A stretch of DNA of 64,000 nucleotides from Alphaproteobacteria bacterium (GTDB taxonomy: Bacteria > Pseudomonadota > Alphaproteobacteria > Paracaedibacterales > CAIULA01), in contig CANJLN010000004.1 in assembly GCA_947475175.1 (NCBI GenBank), positions 18,544-82,543 of the forward strand, written 5' to 3'. Positions 51,659-61,555 of the stretch are shown piece after piece. Every line of letters starts with the position of its first letter. Position 1 is the first letter of the stretch. Both the position numbers and the translations under genes were made by a program. The notes beneath the pieces are model-generated. The model was not told where the DNA came from. It ran no database searches and saw nothing but the letters and a program-made list of their open reading frames with translations.

Positions 51659-54436
51659 ATGACGTCTTCTTCCGCCGCTTTGACGAATGATATTAAGCCT
51701 GTTCCTATTGAAGAGGAAATGAAGCGCTCTTATTTAGACTATGCGATGAGCGTTATTGTCTCGCGTGCGTTACCCGATGTAAGAGATGGCTTAAAACCAG
51801 TCCATCGTCGCATTCTTTTTGCGATGAAAGAAGCAGGGAACGAATACAATCGCCCTTACCGTAAGTCTGCAAGAGTGGTCGGAGATGTCATGGGTAAATA
51901 TCACCCCCATGGAGACTCCCCGATATACGAAGCAATGGTTCGCTTAACTCAAGATTTCAACCTTCGTTTGCCATTGATTGACGGCCAGGGTAACTTTGGT
52001 TCGATGGATGGTGACCCAGCGGCGGCTTCACGTTATACAGAGGCGCGTCTTAGTCGTGCTGCTCATGATCTTCTAGAAGATATTGATAAAGACACGGTTG
52101 GTTTTCAGTCAAACTATGATGAAACGCTTGTTGAGCCAAAGGTTCTTCCTGCGCGTTTTCCCAACTTGCTCGTCAATGGTACCAGTGGTATTGCGGTTGG
52201 TATGGCAACCAGCATTCCAACACACAATCTTGGTGAGATCATAGATGCTTGTTGTGCTTTGATTGATGAGCCTGATATGGCTCTCAGTGATTTAATGCGG
52301 ATTATTCCAGGACCTGATTTTCCAACAGGTGGCACCATCATGGGTCGTTATGGCATCATGGAGGCTTTCCGTACTGGGCGTGGCAGTATAACCGTACGCG
52401 GTAAAACAAGTACAGAACCTCTCCGTGGGGATAGAGAAGCGATTATCATTTCTGAGATTCCGTTTCAGGTCAATAAGGCGAGAATGATTGAAAAAATCGC
52501 TGAGCTTGTTAAGGACAAAATTATTGAAGGCATTAGTGATCTTCGTGATGAGTCAGACCGCGATGGTATGCGCGTTGTGATTGAGCTTAAACGAGATGCA
52601 GTGACCGATGTTGTCTTGAATCAACTCTATCGTTACAGCTCCCTTCAGACAGGTGTTAGCTTTAACATGTTGGCTCTTGTTCATGGACGTCCAGAACAAC
52701 TTTCCTTAAAACAAATTCTCCTTCACTTTTTAGATTTCAGAGAAGAAGTCATTTTAAGAAGGACACGGTTTGAATTAGCCAAAGCTCGTGAGAAAGCCCA
52801 TGTTCTTCTTGGATTTGCCGTTGCGGTTGCTAATATTGAGCCGATCATTGCTTTAATTCGAGCAGCAACAGATCGCCTTCAAGCAAAAATTGAATTAATG
52901 GAAAAAACATGGGACGCAACTGTTGTTGCGCCTTTGTTGAATTTGGTTGATGAAGCATCTGAAAGCGAAACATATAGATTATCAGAAATTCAAGCACTCG
53001 CTATTCTTGACCTCAGGCTCCACCGTTTAACAGGGCTAGAGCGCGATAAAATACGCTCTGATTTAGAAGAAATTGTAGGGTATATCCAAGAATACCTAAG
53101 CATTCTAGCTTCTCGTGAGAGAGTTTTGGAGATTATGCGAAACGAGCTTTTGCAAATTAAAGCTCAGTTTCCAAGTCCACGTCGCACAGAGATTGAAGAA
53201 AGTGATTCAAGCGTTGATATAGAGGACCTTATTCAACGCGAAGACATGGTGATCACGGTCAGTATGGGTGGTTATATAAAACGTGTTCCTTTGTCCACCT
53301 ATCGCGCTCAAAGACGCGGCGGCAGAGGTCGTTCTGGTATGACGACAAAAGAAGAAGATGTTGTCAGTGACGTTATTGTTGCTAACACACATAACATGGT
53401 TTTGTTTTTCTCGACTTTGGGTAAAGTTTACCAGATGAAAGTGTATCGTTTACCACTTGGAAGCCCTACAGCTAAGGGACGTGCTATGGTAAACCTATTA
53501 CCTTTGTCACCGAAAGAAACAATTTCAACTGTTTTGGTTATGCCAGAGGAAAGACAAGGCGAAGAAGACTTCTTTATGTTTGTTACTTCTCTTGGAAATA
53601 TTCGTCGTAATCGTTTAAGTGACTTTGCGAGCATACAATCCAATGGTAAGCGCGCCATGAAGCTAGACGAGGGTGAAGAACTCATCTCTGTTATGTTAGC
53701 AAAAGAAGGTGATGATGCGATGCTTTCAACCAGAAATGGTTTATGTAATCGTTTTAACATAACCGATATCAGAATATTTGCAGGTCGTGATTCGAATGGC
53801 GTTAGAGGTATTCGTTTGCTAGGCGATGATAAAGTCATTTCCATGACAATCTTGGCACAAGGCCGTCTAGACACAGATGAAAGAGATGCTTACTTAAGAC
53901 AAGCGAATAAGATGCGTCAAGCTGCTAACCAAGAGTCTGAGGATGTTGAGTTAGAGCAAGAAGTTGAAGGCGATGATACTGCATATAATTTATCTCCTGA
54001 GCGTTTTGCAGAATTAGCAGCGCAAGAACAGTTTATCTTGACCATCACTGAAAGAGGTTTTGGCAAGCGTTCATCTGCCTATGGTTACCGCACGACAAAT
54101 CGTGGAAGCCAAGGATTTTCAAGCATTGCCGTTAATGCGCGTAATGGTGGTGTTGTTGCTTCCTTCCCAGTGAATCCAGAAGATCACATTATGTTGGTAA
54201 CAGATCAAGGACGCTTAATCCGCTGTCCAATACATGATGTTCGTATTACAAGACGTGCGGCCCAAGGGGTTATTATCTTCCGAGTCGACAATGACGAAAA
54301 AGTTGTTTCTGTCAGCCGAATTCCAGCTGGTGATGAAGAAGAGGAAGACACTGTTGTTGAAGGTGAGGATGATGGTGTTGAGGTTGTAATTTCAGAAGAA
54401 GTCACAGAAATCGTTGTGGAAACGACAGAGGAATAA
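51659..54436 (+). CDS. gyrA: DNA gyrase subunit A
   Basis: A 925-residue type II topoisomerase subunit that breaks and rejoins DNA to introduce negative supercoils. [30 protein letters not shown] opens the protein (split here in two motifs: [30 protein letters not shown]). The quinolone-determining region reads [22 protein letters not shown], the catalytic tyrosine lies in [11 protein letters not shown], and the C-terminal beta-pinwheel has the GyrA-box QRRGGRG. The position equivalent to E. coli Ser83 is serine and that of Asp87 is Glu. The acidic C-terminal tail is typical. It is a single-gene unit. Confidence 0.97.
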   Translation: MTSSSAALTNDIKPVPIEEEMKRSYLDYAMSVIVSRALPDVRDGLKPVHRRILFAMKEAGNEYNRPYRKSARVVGDVMGKYHPHGDSPIYEAMVRLTQDFNLRLPLIDGQGNFGSMDGDPAAASRYTEARLSRAAHDLLEDIDKDTVGFQSNYDETLVEPKVLPARFPNLLVNGTSGIAVGMATSIPTHNLGEIIDACCALIDEPDMALSDLMRIIPGPDFPTGGTIMGRYGIMEAFRTGRGSITVRGKTSTEPLRGDREAIIISEIPFQVNKARMIEKIAELVKDKIIEGISDLRDESDRDGMRVVIELKRDAVTDVVLNQLYRYSSLQTGVSFNMLALVHGRPEQLSLKQILLHFLDFREEVILRRTRFELAKAREKAHVLLGFAVAVANIEPIIALIRAATDRLQAKIELMEKTWDATVVAPLLNLVDEASESETYRLSEIQALAILDLRLHRLTGLERDKIRSDLEEIVGYIQEYLSILASRERVLEIMRNELLQIKAQFPSPRRTEIEESDSSVDIEDLIQREDMVITVSMGGYIKRVPLSTYRAQRRGGRGRSGMTTKEEDVVSDVIVANTHNMVLFFSTLGKVYQMKVYRLPLGSPTAKGRAMVNLLPLSPKETISTVLVMPEERQGEEDFFMFVTSLGNIRRNRLSDFASIQSNGKRAMKLDEGEELISVMLAKEGDDAMLSTRNGLCNRFNITDIRIFAGRDSNGVRGIRLLGDDKVISMTILAQGRLDTDERDAYLRQANKMRQAANQESEDVELEQEVEGDDTAYNLSPERFAELAAQEQFILTITERGFGKRSSAYGYRTTNRGSQGFSSIAVNARNGGVVASFPVNPEDHIMLVTDQGRLIRCPIHDVRITRRAAQGVIIFRVDNDEKVVSVSRIPAGDEEEEDTVVEGEDDGVEVVISEEVTEIVVETTEE

Positions 54437-54453
54437 AATTTATATTGCCGATT

Positions 54454-54528
54454 GTCATCCCCGAGAGGCCAAAGGCCGAGTCGGGGATCCAGAGAATTCC
54501 TGGATTCCCGCCTACGCGGGAATGACGG
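54454..54528. repeat. Compound palindromic intergenic repeat
   Basis: ATCCCCGA...TCGGGGAT (54457-54488) is followed by ATTCCCGC-CTAC-GCGGGAAT (54504-54523), within a GTCATYCCCG-type frame. This second motif is a well-known interspersed repeat of alphaproteobacterial symbiont genomes. It lies just after gyrA, before the secreted orphan at 54637. Confidence 0.85.
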
Positions 54529-54636
54529 CACGGGTTCCGAGGATCTATTCAAAACAATCTCAGTACCTCTTAACTCTCTATTAGTCTTTTTCTGATATTA
54601 ATAAACCAAACGAATCTAATACACTCGAGAATAGAA

Positions 54637-56232
54637 ATGCAGTTTCTGCTTGTTCTTTTGTCTGTGATTTTCTTGTTAAGCGACAAATTAGTCTTTGCTC
54701 TGGAAGCCGAAATAACAGATGACCTTAGAAGATTTACAGGGCAAAAAGGCCGAGCGATTCTTCTCTTGCAGCATTACGCAGCTGATCTTAGTTCAGATGC
54801 TCCGGTTAATCCAAAAGAAACGACCGCAAAAAAAGTAGCCACTATCTTGGGCGAGGGAAAAGGTGTTGGTGGGTTCAGAAAAACCGGCAAAGCAACGCTT
54901 GAAGAAAAACAGATCATGGTGCGAGCGTTGGATTTGGCTTATCAATATTATCCCTTAGTGGATAATGATTTTTTTGCTGCGAGTTCTGTTGATCCAGAGA
55001 TTAAAAAACATCAGGCCATTCTTTGGGGATTAAGCAAAACCATTAGCGTTAAAGCTGTGCAGAGAATGTATGAGCAAGAGCAAAGAACTAAGGTAGAATG
55101 TGATCTGCAATATGAAGTTCGTAAGGCACTTGAACCACTATCGAATCCCGCTTTGGAAAAAAAGTTCCGAGATGACCGTCAAGCGCTTAAATTGACAAAT
55201 AAGCTTCTCCTGCAGCATTACGTAGATACTCATGCTTCTATAGATATAATTGAAGCCTTGCGTGGAAGTATTAAGCTTGGTGCTGATTGTGATGACATTA
55301 CCTGTGTATTCCTAAACTATCAAACATTCAGAAGAAACGCATCAGCGCAAATGTGTGGAAGATTTGATGCAGCACAACTCCGTTATAGAGATCTAATTAC
55401 TGATAAAGATCGCTTAAAAGCAACTGTCAGATCATTGGTAGCTGACGCAGGTCTCCGCGGATATGATTCGGCTTTGACGGTGTCAGAAGATCTTTTAGAT
55501 TTAATGGATTCAAAAAGTTCATTTGTTAAAAGTGTTCTTGATACAACACAGAGTGCACTCACCTTTAATACCCAACGACACAGTATGTACAATGGCTCAT
55601 TCTTTAAGGTTGTCAATGTTCATCAATATCATCCATTCACAGGGTCGACGTCTGTTGCTATCAGAAGACCCGGAGGTGAAGTAAGTAAACTTTCTGCTGC
55701 TGTTAAAGCAGCAATGGTCGGACTAAGTCACGTCGATTACGATATCGTTATTGGAACACCTTTCTTTAGAAATGACGCAGAGGAGTCAGGGCCTTATCTT
55801 CTGCGACCCCATTGTTGGACAGATCCCGGTGAAACGGGTGGAGCTTACAACGTAACACATAAAGTTAATGCTGGAATTTTTGAAAGTGCGGGGATAACGA
55901 TTGCGGGGCAATCTGTTGACGTAATGGGTGCTCACGATGTTATAACGCATGGTGGCGTAGCTTCACCTGCAAATATAGCCTTAAATTTGACTTTAGGATC
56001 TCTAGCTCCAGAAGAACTTCATTCATTTATATCAGTCGTTAAAGAAGGCGGAAAAGGCGTTGTTACATTGCATGGAGTGGGTGGTGACTTCATCAGCCAG
56101 GACATCTTAAAGTTGGGAGGCCTGATGGGTGGAGCTATCACAGCTGGAGATCTCTTTTTGCTGATGCATTACAGTCCAGCACTATCTTCAAATCCGCGTT
56201 TCTTAAAGCTTTTGACTGAGTGGTTGGGATAG
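54637..56232 (+). CDS. Large secreted hypothetical protein
   Basis: A 531-residue protein with no recognised family. A signal peptide (QFLLVLLSVIFLLSDKLVFA) is followed by a long helical region (about 25-280). A Gly-rich alpha/beta C-terminal part contains DVMGAHDVITHGGVASPANIALNLTLGSLAPEEL and GGKGVVTLHGVGGDFISQDILKLGGLMGG. Four cysteines in the middle (CDLQY, CDDITC, CGRF) may form disulfides in the periplasm or outside the cell. It stands between gyrA and ftsH, a place where tilS or pal often occur in relatives. The function is unknown. Confidence 0.7.
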   Translation: MQFLLVLLSVIFLLSDKLVFALEAEITDDLRRFTGQKGRAILLLQHYAADLSSDAPVNPKETTAKKVATILGEGKGVGGFRKTGKATLEEKQIMVRALDLAYQYYPLVDNDFFAASSVDPEIKKHQAILWGLSKTISVKAVQRMYEQEQRTKVECDLQYEVRKALEPLSNPALEKKFRDDRQALKLTNKLLLQHYVDTHASIDIIEALRGSIKLGADCDDITCVFLNYQTFRRNASAQMCGRFDAAQLRYRDLITDKDRLKATVRSLVADAGLRGYDSALTVSEDLLDLMDSKSSFVKSVLDTTQSALTFNTQRHSMYNGSFFKVVNVHQYHPFTGSTSVAIRRPGGEVSKLSAAVKAAMVGLSHVDYDIVIGTPFFRNDAEESGPYLLRPHCWTDPGETGGAYNVTHKVNAGIFESAGITIAGQSVDVMGAHDVITHGGVASPANIALNLTLGSLAPEELHSFISVVKEGGKGVVTLHGVGGDFISQDILKLGGLMGGAITAGDLFLLMHYSPALSSNPRFLKLLTEWLG

Positions 56233-56391
56233 CAGCTCAATCCTCAAAAAATGGTATCTTCCCTGGCTGAAATGGTGTAATTTTAAGCGAAGTTCGCCTC
56301 CGAGTGAACATCATTTTGAAAATCAAGTTTCTGTTAATATATCCTCTGCTACTGTTATGCATATAGGGAAAAATCTGAGAGGGAATCGACT

Positions 56392-58287
56392 TTGAATAAT
56401 ACAACACGTAATCTCTTTTTGTGGGCAGCTATTGGCGCCATTTTATTTGTTATTTTCCAAATGTTTCCAGGATCCTCTACACGTCAAATGACGCCACCTG
56501 TTGCTTATTCACAATTTATGGGTGATGTGAGTGAGGGTAAGGTAGACGAGGTTACCATCAGTGGGCACAACATTCTGGGGCGCACAAAAGATGGGCGGAC
56601 GTTTATTACCTATGCACCAGATAACCCAGCAACGGTTGCTAGGCTTTTAGAAAAAAATGTGTTGGTTCGCGCCATTCCACCAGAGCAAGATGTTTCCTTG
56701 TTTCATTTGCTTCTCCCATGGTTACCGATTTTGCTTTTAGCGGGGCTCACCTTTTATTCATTCCGTCAAATTCAATCAGGGGGTAACAAAGCCCTCGGTT
56801 TTGGAAAATCGCGTGCTCGTTTGATGAGCGAGAAAAGCACAAAAGTAACATTTGAAGACGTAGCAGGCATTGACGAAGCCAAACAAGAATTACAAGAGGT
56901 TGTCGATTTTCTAAAAGATCCCCAGAGATTTCAGCGTTTAGGCGGTAAAATCCCTCGTGGTGTTTTGTTAGTTGGACCTCCTGGTACCGGTAAAACATTA
57001 CTCGCCAGAGCAATCGCTGGTGAAGCGGATGTTCCTTTTTTCAGCATCTCTGGTTCTGATTTCGTTGAAATGTTTGTGGGTGTGGGTGCAAGCCGTGTTC
57101 GCGATATGTTTGAACAAGCCAAGAAAAATGCCCCTTGTATTATCTTTATCGATGAAATAGATGCTGTTGGTCGTCATCGTGGTGCTGGTCTTGGTGGTGG
57201 TAACGACGAACGCGAACAAACGTTGAACCAGTTATTGGTTGAAATGGATGGATTCGAGGAAAACCAAGGCGTCATTTTGGTGGCAGCGACGAACCGTCCA
57301 GACATTTTGGATCCAGCCTTGCTTAGACCAGGTCGTTTTGACCGTCAGGTCGTGGTGCCAAATCCAGATGTCTTAGGCCGTGAAAAGATATTAAAAGTCC
57401 ATATGAGAAAAGTGCCTTTGGCACCTAATGTTGATCCACGAACGATTGCTCGTGGTACACCTGGTTTTTCAGGTGCTGATCTTGCTAATCTTGTCAATGA
57501 GGCAGCCCTTATGGCCGCTCGTAGAGCCAAGCTTGTTGTTAGTATGCATGAATTTGAGCAGGCTAAAGACAAGGTCTTAATGGGCGCAGAGCGTCGTTCC
57601 ATGGTGATGACGGATGATGAGAAAAAACTAACTGCCTATCATGAGGGTGGGCACGCTATTATTTCATATTATACGCCAGCATCTGACCCTATTCACAAAG
57701 CCACCATTATTCCAAGAGGCAGAGCCTTGGGTATGGTCATGCGTCTTCCCGAAGGCGATCGCATTTCCTTGTCACGTGTTAAATTGATAGGTGATCTTAA
57801 AGTCGCAATGGGCGGCCGTATCGCTGAAGAATTAATCTTTGGTGCTGATAAAGTAACAACAGGTGCGTCTTCAGATATTAAAATGGCAACTGATATTGCG
57901 CGTCGTATGATTACGGAATGGGGCATGAGCAATAAACTTGGTTTTCAGTCCTATGGTTCTCAACAAGAAGAAGTCTTTTTAGGCTATTCAATGGGACAAT
58001 CAAAAGGGGTGTCTGAAGCCACCGCTAAACTCATTGACGAGGAAGTTAGAAAGATTCTGGACAACTGTTACGATGCTGCTGAAAAGCTTTTGAAAGAAAA
58101 ACTTGATAAATTGCATATTCTGGCCAAGGCTTTGCTAGAGAGAGAAACTTTGTCAGGGGATGAGATTAAAGTCCTGTTAGAGGGAGGTCAGTTGCCTGAA
58201 TTGCATATTGCTGGGGATGATGATGGACCGAGAATGAGTGTTCCAACAACCGGAGCGCCACCGAGTCCTTCTTTGAGCCCAATTTAA
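56392..58287 (+). CDS. ftsH: ATP-dependent zinc metalloprotease FtsH
   Basis: A 631-residue membrane-anchored AAA+ protease for misfolded membrane proteins and regulators such as LpxC. Two N-terminal membrane helices ([18 protein letters not shown] and [19 protein letters not shown]) flank the periplasmic domain. Walker A is GPPGTGKT, Walker B IIFIDEID, the SRH carries [14 protein letters not shown], and the zinc site is HEGGH near residue 418. The start is TTG 56392 following GAGGG. glmM follows within 15 bases. Confidence 0.97.
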   Translation: MNNTTRNLFLWAAIGAILFVIFQMFPGSSTRQMTPPVAYSQFMGDVSEGKVDEVTISGHNILGRTKDGRTFITYAPDNPATVARLLEKNVLVRAIPPEQDVSLFHLLLPWLPILLLAGLTFYSFRQIQSGGNKALGFGKSRARLMSEKSTKVTFEDVAGIDEAKQELQEVVDFLKDPQRFQRLGGKIPRGVLLVGPPGTGKTLLARAIAGEADVPFFSISGSDFVEMFVGVGASRVRDMFEQAKKNAPCIIFIDEIDAVGRHRGAGLGGGNDEREQTLNQLLVEMDGFEENQGVILVAATNRPDILDPALLRPGRFDRQVVVPNPDVLGREKILKVHMRKVPLAPNVDPRTIARGTPGFSGADLANLVNEAALMAARRAKLVVSMHEFEQAKDKVLMGAERRSMVMTDDEKKLTAYHEGGHAIISYYTPASDPIHKATIIPRGRALGMVMRLPEGDRISLSRVKLIGDLKVAMGGRIAEELIFGADKVTTGASSDIKMATDIARRMITEWGMSNKLGFQSYGSQQEEVFLGYSMGQSKGVSEATAKLIDEEVRKILDNCYDAAEKLLKEKLDKLHILAKALLERETLSGDEIKVLLEGGQLPELHIAGDDDGPRMSVPTTGAPPSPSLSPI

Positions 58288-58302
58288 CCAGGGTTATTGA
58301 AT

Positions 58303-59673
58303 ATGAGTATATTTGGAACCGATGGGGTGAGGGGTGAGGCAAATACAGCGCCTATGTCACCTGATCTCATTTTAAAGCTAGCGCAGGCTTCAGCATATCA
58401 TTTTATGCAAAAAATGCCTCATGAATGGATTCACGGAGACCACCGTTTTACAATCGTTATCGGTAAAGACACGCGTTTGTCTGGCTATATGGTTGAAGCA
58501 GCGCTTATGGCGGGCTTTGTATCGATGGGGGTTGATGTTATTCTTTTAGGGCCACTCCCGACACCAGCCGTTGCTATGTTAACACGGTCTTTGCGTGCAA
58601 ACTTAGGCGTGATGATTTCAGCGTCCCATAATCCATACCAAGACAATGGAATTAAATTTTTTGATGGCGATGGATGCAAAATCACACAGGCTGATGAAAA
58701 AAGAATAGAACAATTTGTTGTCTCGAATGAGGTCCCATTAGCACCTGCTGCAAGGGTTGGTAAGGCTAAACGTTTGGATGATGCGGCGGGCCGTTACATT
58801 GAATTTGCCAAAGCAACATTCCCACGCGGTGAGCGTTTAGATGGGTTAAAAATTGTTATTGATTGTGCCCATGGTGCGGCCTATAAAGTGGCACCAAAAG
58901 TTTTATGGGAACTAGGAGCAGACGTTATTTCAATTGGTGTTGAGCCGAATGGTTTGAACATTAATCTTGATAGCGGCGCAACATCTCTTGCTGCTTTGCA
59001 ACAAAAGGTACTGGAAACGAAAGCTGATCTTGGAATTGCTTTGGATGGTGATGCTGATCGTTTGATGATGGTTGATGAAAATGGTGCCATTTTAGATGGT
59101 GATCAGTTGATGGCCTTAATTGCAACTGTTTGGCTTGCAAATGGATCTTTAAAAGGTGAGGGCGTTGTTTCAACAGTGATGTCGAATTTGGGATTTGAGC
59201 GTTACCTAGAAGACAAAGGTCTTGTTTTACATCGAGCGAATGTTGGCGACAGAGCTGTTCTTGAATTGATGAAAGAAAAAGGCTGCAATGTTGGTGGTGA
59301 ACAATCGGGTCATATTATTTTAAGTGACTATGCAACAACAGGGGATGGCCTTATAGCAGCCCTTCAGATTTTAAGTCTGATTCAAAAAAGCAAAGTCAAA
59401 GCGAGTGAGATTTCCTCTACATTTACAGCAGTTCCTCAAATTCTAAAAAATATCCGCATAAGCCAAATGATTGATTTATCCTCTGAGCCCGTTCATCAAG
59501 CGATTATGAACGCAGAGCAAGAGCTGGGGAGTGCAGGTCGTTTATTGGTGAGAGCCTCCGGTACCGAGCCATTAATACGCATCATGGCGCAAGGCGATGA
59601 CAAAACGTTGCTGTTAAAAGTTATTCACAATGTAGCCGAAGCGATCAGAGATCATGGGTGTCTAGCGGCTTGA
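58303..59673 (+). CDS. glmM: Phosphoglucosamine mutase
   Basis: A 456-residue enzyme converting glucosamine-6-phosphate to glucosamine-1-phosphate for peptidoglycan and lipopolysaccharide precursors. SIFGTDGVRGEAN opens the protein, the phosphoserine lies in GVMISASHNPYQDNGIKFF, the metal-binding loop is DGDADR, and RASGTEPLIRIMAQG binds the substrate. The start is ATG 58303 rather than the TTG two codons upstream. The last 75 codons and about 60 bases downstream recur at 61252-61535. Confidence 0.96.
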   Translation: MSIFGTDGVRGEANTAPMSPDLILKLAQASAYHFMQKMPHEWIHGDHRFTIVIGKDTRLSGYMVEAALMAGFVSMGVDVILLGPLPTPAVAMLTRSLRANLGVMISASHNPYQDNGIKFFDGDGCKITQADEKRIEQFVVSNEVPLAPAARVGKAKRLDDAAGRYIEFAKATFPRGERLDGLKIVIDCAHGAAYKVAPKVLWELGADVISIGVEPNGLNINLDSGATSLAALQQKVLETKADLGIALDGDADRLMMVDENGAILDGDQLMALIATVWLANGSLKGEGVVSTVMSNLGFERYLEDKGLVLHRANVGDRAVLELMKEKGCNVGGEQSGHIILSDYATTGDGLIAALQILSLIQKSKVKASEISSTFTAVPQILKNIRISQMIDLSSEPVHQAIMNAEQELGSAGRLLVRASGTEPLIRIMAQGDDKTLLLKVIHNVAEAIRDHGCLAA

Positions 59674-59732
59674 GTTATAAAACCTCGACTTATTGCTCAT
59701 AAAATGGGGTAATTCTGAGTAATATACAGAAT
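59449..59732 (+). repeat. glmM 3'-end duplicated segment, copy 1
   Basis: This stretch, from within glmM codon AAAAATATCCGC to beyond the stop, is nearly identical to 61252-61535. Differences cluster in the first 35 bases and the last 15; the core has only a few substitutions. The two copies are direct repeats about 1.8 kb apart. Confidence 0.9.
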
Positions 59733-59754
59733 GAACATAAAATGATCACACTCA

Positions 59755-59837
59755 CCGTCATCACGAGCCCCGTAAGGGGCGTGGTGATCCAGTGTATTTC
59801 CTGGATGGCCACGCAACTTCGTTGCTCGCCATGACGG
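59755..59837. repeat. Compound palindromic intergenic repeat downstream of glmM
   Basis: Outer inverted arms CCGTCAT (59755) and ATGACGG (59831) enclose two inner hairpins (GCCCC-GTAA-GGGGC and an ATCCAG/CTGGAT pair). This resembles the CGTCATTGCGAG-type repeats seen in alphaproteobacterial symbionts. The rest of 59674-59965 holds no gene. Confidence 0.8.
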
Positions 59838-59919
59838 CAGATTCATGCTCATTTTATACTGAATTAGCTATAAATCACCATCTTACACACACACAATCTA
59901 TTAACTTTATCAATGTCTC

Positions 59920-59952
59920 AAAAAAGGGAAGGAAATTATCCTTCCCTTTTTT
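59920..59952 (-). terminator. Strong terminator, bidirectional form
   Basis: AAAAAAGGGAAGG and CCTTCCCTTTTTT form a 13-bp stem with a 7-base loop. The T run is available in both directions. It lies 13 bases after the stop of the minus-strand secreted gene at 59966. Confidence 0.9.
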
Positions 59953-59965
59953 GTTAGTACTCGAT

Positions 59966-61162
59966 TTATTGCGAAGAAGCGCCTGCTGCAGGTTTCGGAG
60001 CAGCTGCCTCTAGCGTAGCTATCTTTGCTTTTAAGGCATCTTTTTCTTTTTTCACTGTTGCCAGACGAACAGTGTCAGCCTCTGTTGCGGATTCATCAGC
60101 CTCTTTTGCCAGCAGCCTCTGGCGCTCAACCTCTAACGTTTCCAATTGAGGTATTAATAAGGCAACATGAGCTAAACGCTTCTCCTCGACGACAGCGGCT
60201 ACCGCCTGGGCTTTAACTGCCACTCGTTGTTTTTGTTCGTCACCTAAACGTGCACGCGTTTTATTTGCAGCAGCTATATGACTTCCATGAGCTTGATGCA
60301 TTATTTCGTCAAATTCTGCAACTTCATTTCCTAAAGTGTCTTTTCTTGACGATCCTTCTTGCTCCGATGTTGCTGCAAGTCGTTTTTCTATTTCTGCGGT
60401 ATATTTAGTAAGGTCAGTATCGTGAGCTTGAATCGCAGAAACAAATTGGGTAATCTCGTCTAGACTCATCTCTGAAACATCTTGTTTTATCAATTTAGTC
60501 ATGAGTAATTTTAACTGCGTCGTAAACTCACCTCTCAACCATTCTTGAAATAGGCTAGGATAGTCTGCCTTATCATTCCCTAGGAAACCTAGCGTATCTC
60601 CACACCTGGCCGTCATAGCAGCTATAGAAACTATTGCTCTGGCACCTGTTATTGTTTTTTCACCCGTAAAGTTCCAGACTTTTAAGATGGCTGTTTTATA
60701 GGCCCATGCTCTTTCTTTAGTAGCATAATAATTTTCGTCTGTGCGTTCTGCGCTCCCCTCAGGGGCGCGGAGAATTAATTTTCCACGCTCGTTTTTTGCC
60801 AAACCGTAAAGTTTGCTTTCTTTATTAATGTCTGTAAATTCAAAGTGGGTAACTCCTTCCACCTCATTTATAATTTTTGAGTCAATTGAAGATGCAGCAA
60901 GCCTCAATAATTCTAACACTCTCTTTACCCCTGAAAGATCATCTGCAAGAATATCAACAATACCAGAGCCTTCTTGTTTTAATCGATGAACGAAAGTTGT
61001 TCCTTCAGAGAAATTACGAGTATTAGTCCTAGTTCCCTCTGCGCTAACTAGTTTGTTTATGATGCGTTGAGAAAACTCTTCAATAGAAGCGCCTTCCACA
61101 TTATTCATGCACGCTGTACTTAACAACAGAACAGCCCCGCTGATCTTTATAAACTTATGCAT
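59966..61162 (-). CDS. Secreted coiled-coil hypothetical protein between glmM repeats
   Basis: A 398-residue exported protein of unknown function. A signal peptide (HKFIKISGAVLLLSTACMNN; a cysteine at residue 18 only weakly fits a lipobox) is followed by a helical domain (about 40-260). A long Ala/Glu/Lys/Arg coiled coil makes up residues 260-385 (QKQRVAVKAQAVAAVVEEKRLAHVALLIPQLETLEVERQRLL), ending in a short PKPAAGASSQ tail. The gene sits, inverted, between the two glmM 3' copies and therefore probably arrived with the duplication. It has its own terminator. Confidence 0.7.
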   Translation of the reverse strand: MHKFIKISGAVLLLSTACMNNVEGASIEEFSQRIINKLVSAEGTRTNTRNFSEGTTFVHRLKQEGSGIVDILADDLSGVKRVLELLRLAASSIDSKIINEVEGVTHFEFTDINKESKLYGLAKNERGKLILRAPEGSAERTDENYYATKERAWAYKTAILKVWNFTGEKTITGARAIVSIAAMTARCGDTLGFLGNDKADYPSLFQEWLRGEFTTQLKLLMTKLIKQDVSEMSLDEITQFVSAIQAHDTDLTKYTAEIEKRLAATSEQEGSSRKDTLGNEVAEFDEIMHQAHGSHIAAANKTRARLGDEQKQRVAVKAQAVAAVVEEKRLAHVALLIPQLETLEVERQRLLAKEADESATEADTVRLATVKKEKDALKAKIATLEAAAPKPAAGASSQ

Positions 61163-61251
61163 TTGTATTTCCTTTGTAATTCGATTTATTAATATAGATT
61201 GGTACTAAAATAGTAATTATTTGATCTAATGTCTACTAAATTTAAAAACAT

Positions 61252-61482
61252 TTGAAAAATATCCGCGTTAATCAGAAGGTTGATTTATCCTCTGAGCCCG
61301 TTCATCAAGCGATTATGAATGCAGAGCAAGAGCTGGGTAGTGCTGGTCGTTTGTTGGTGAGAGCCTCCGGTACCGAGCCATTAATACGCATCATGGCGCA
61401 AGGGGATGACAAAACGTTGCTGTTAAAAGTTATTCACAATGTAGCCGAAGCGATCAGAGATCATGGGTGTCTAGCGGCTTGA
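61252..61482 (+). pseudogene. glmM: Duplicated C-terminal fragment of glmM
   Basis: 76 codons beginning at a TTG with KNIRVNQKVDLSSEPVHQ, then identical to the GlmM C-terminus (SAGRLLVRASGTEPLIRIMA...). Only domain IV of the enzyme is encoded, with no active-site serine. It has no ribosome-binding site. It is a remnant or by-product of a recombination or insertion event, not a functional enzyme. Confidence 0.92.
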
Positions 61483-61535
61483 GTTATAAAACCTCGACTT
61501 ATTGCTCATAAAATGGCACAATCGTGAGTAATAAA
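61252..61535 (+). repeat. glmM 3'-end duplicated segment, copy 2
   Basis: Direct repeat of 59449-59732, reaching about 55 bases beyond the fragment's stop and ending 20 bases before the Fic gene. The left edge diverges (ATAAGCCAAATG against GTTAATCAGAAG). Confidence 0.9.
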
Positions 61536-61555
61536 CCATCAAGATATAACTCACC

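Noticed and set aside
59449..61535. glmM 3' end as a Tn7-type attachment site
   Set aside because: Tn7 uses the end of glmS, not glmM, and there are no tns genes, Tn7 ends or 5-bp duplications here.
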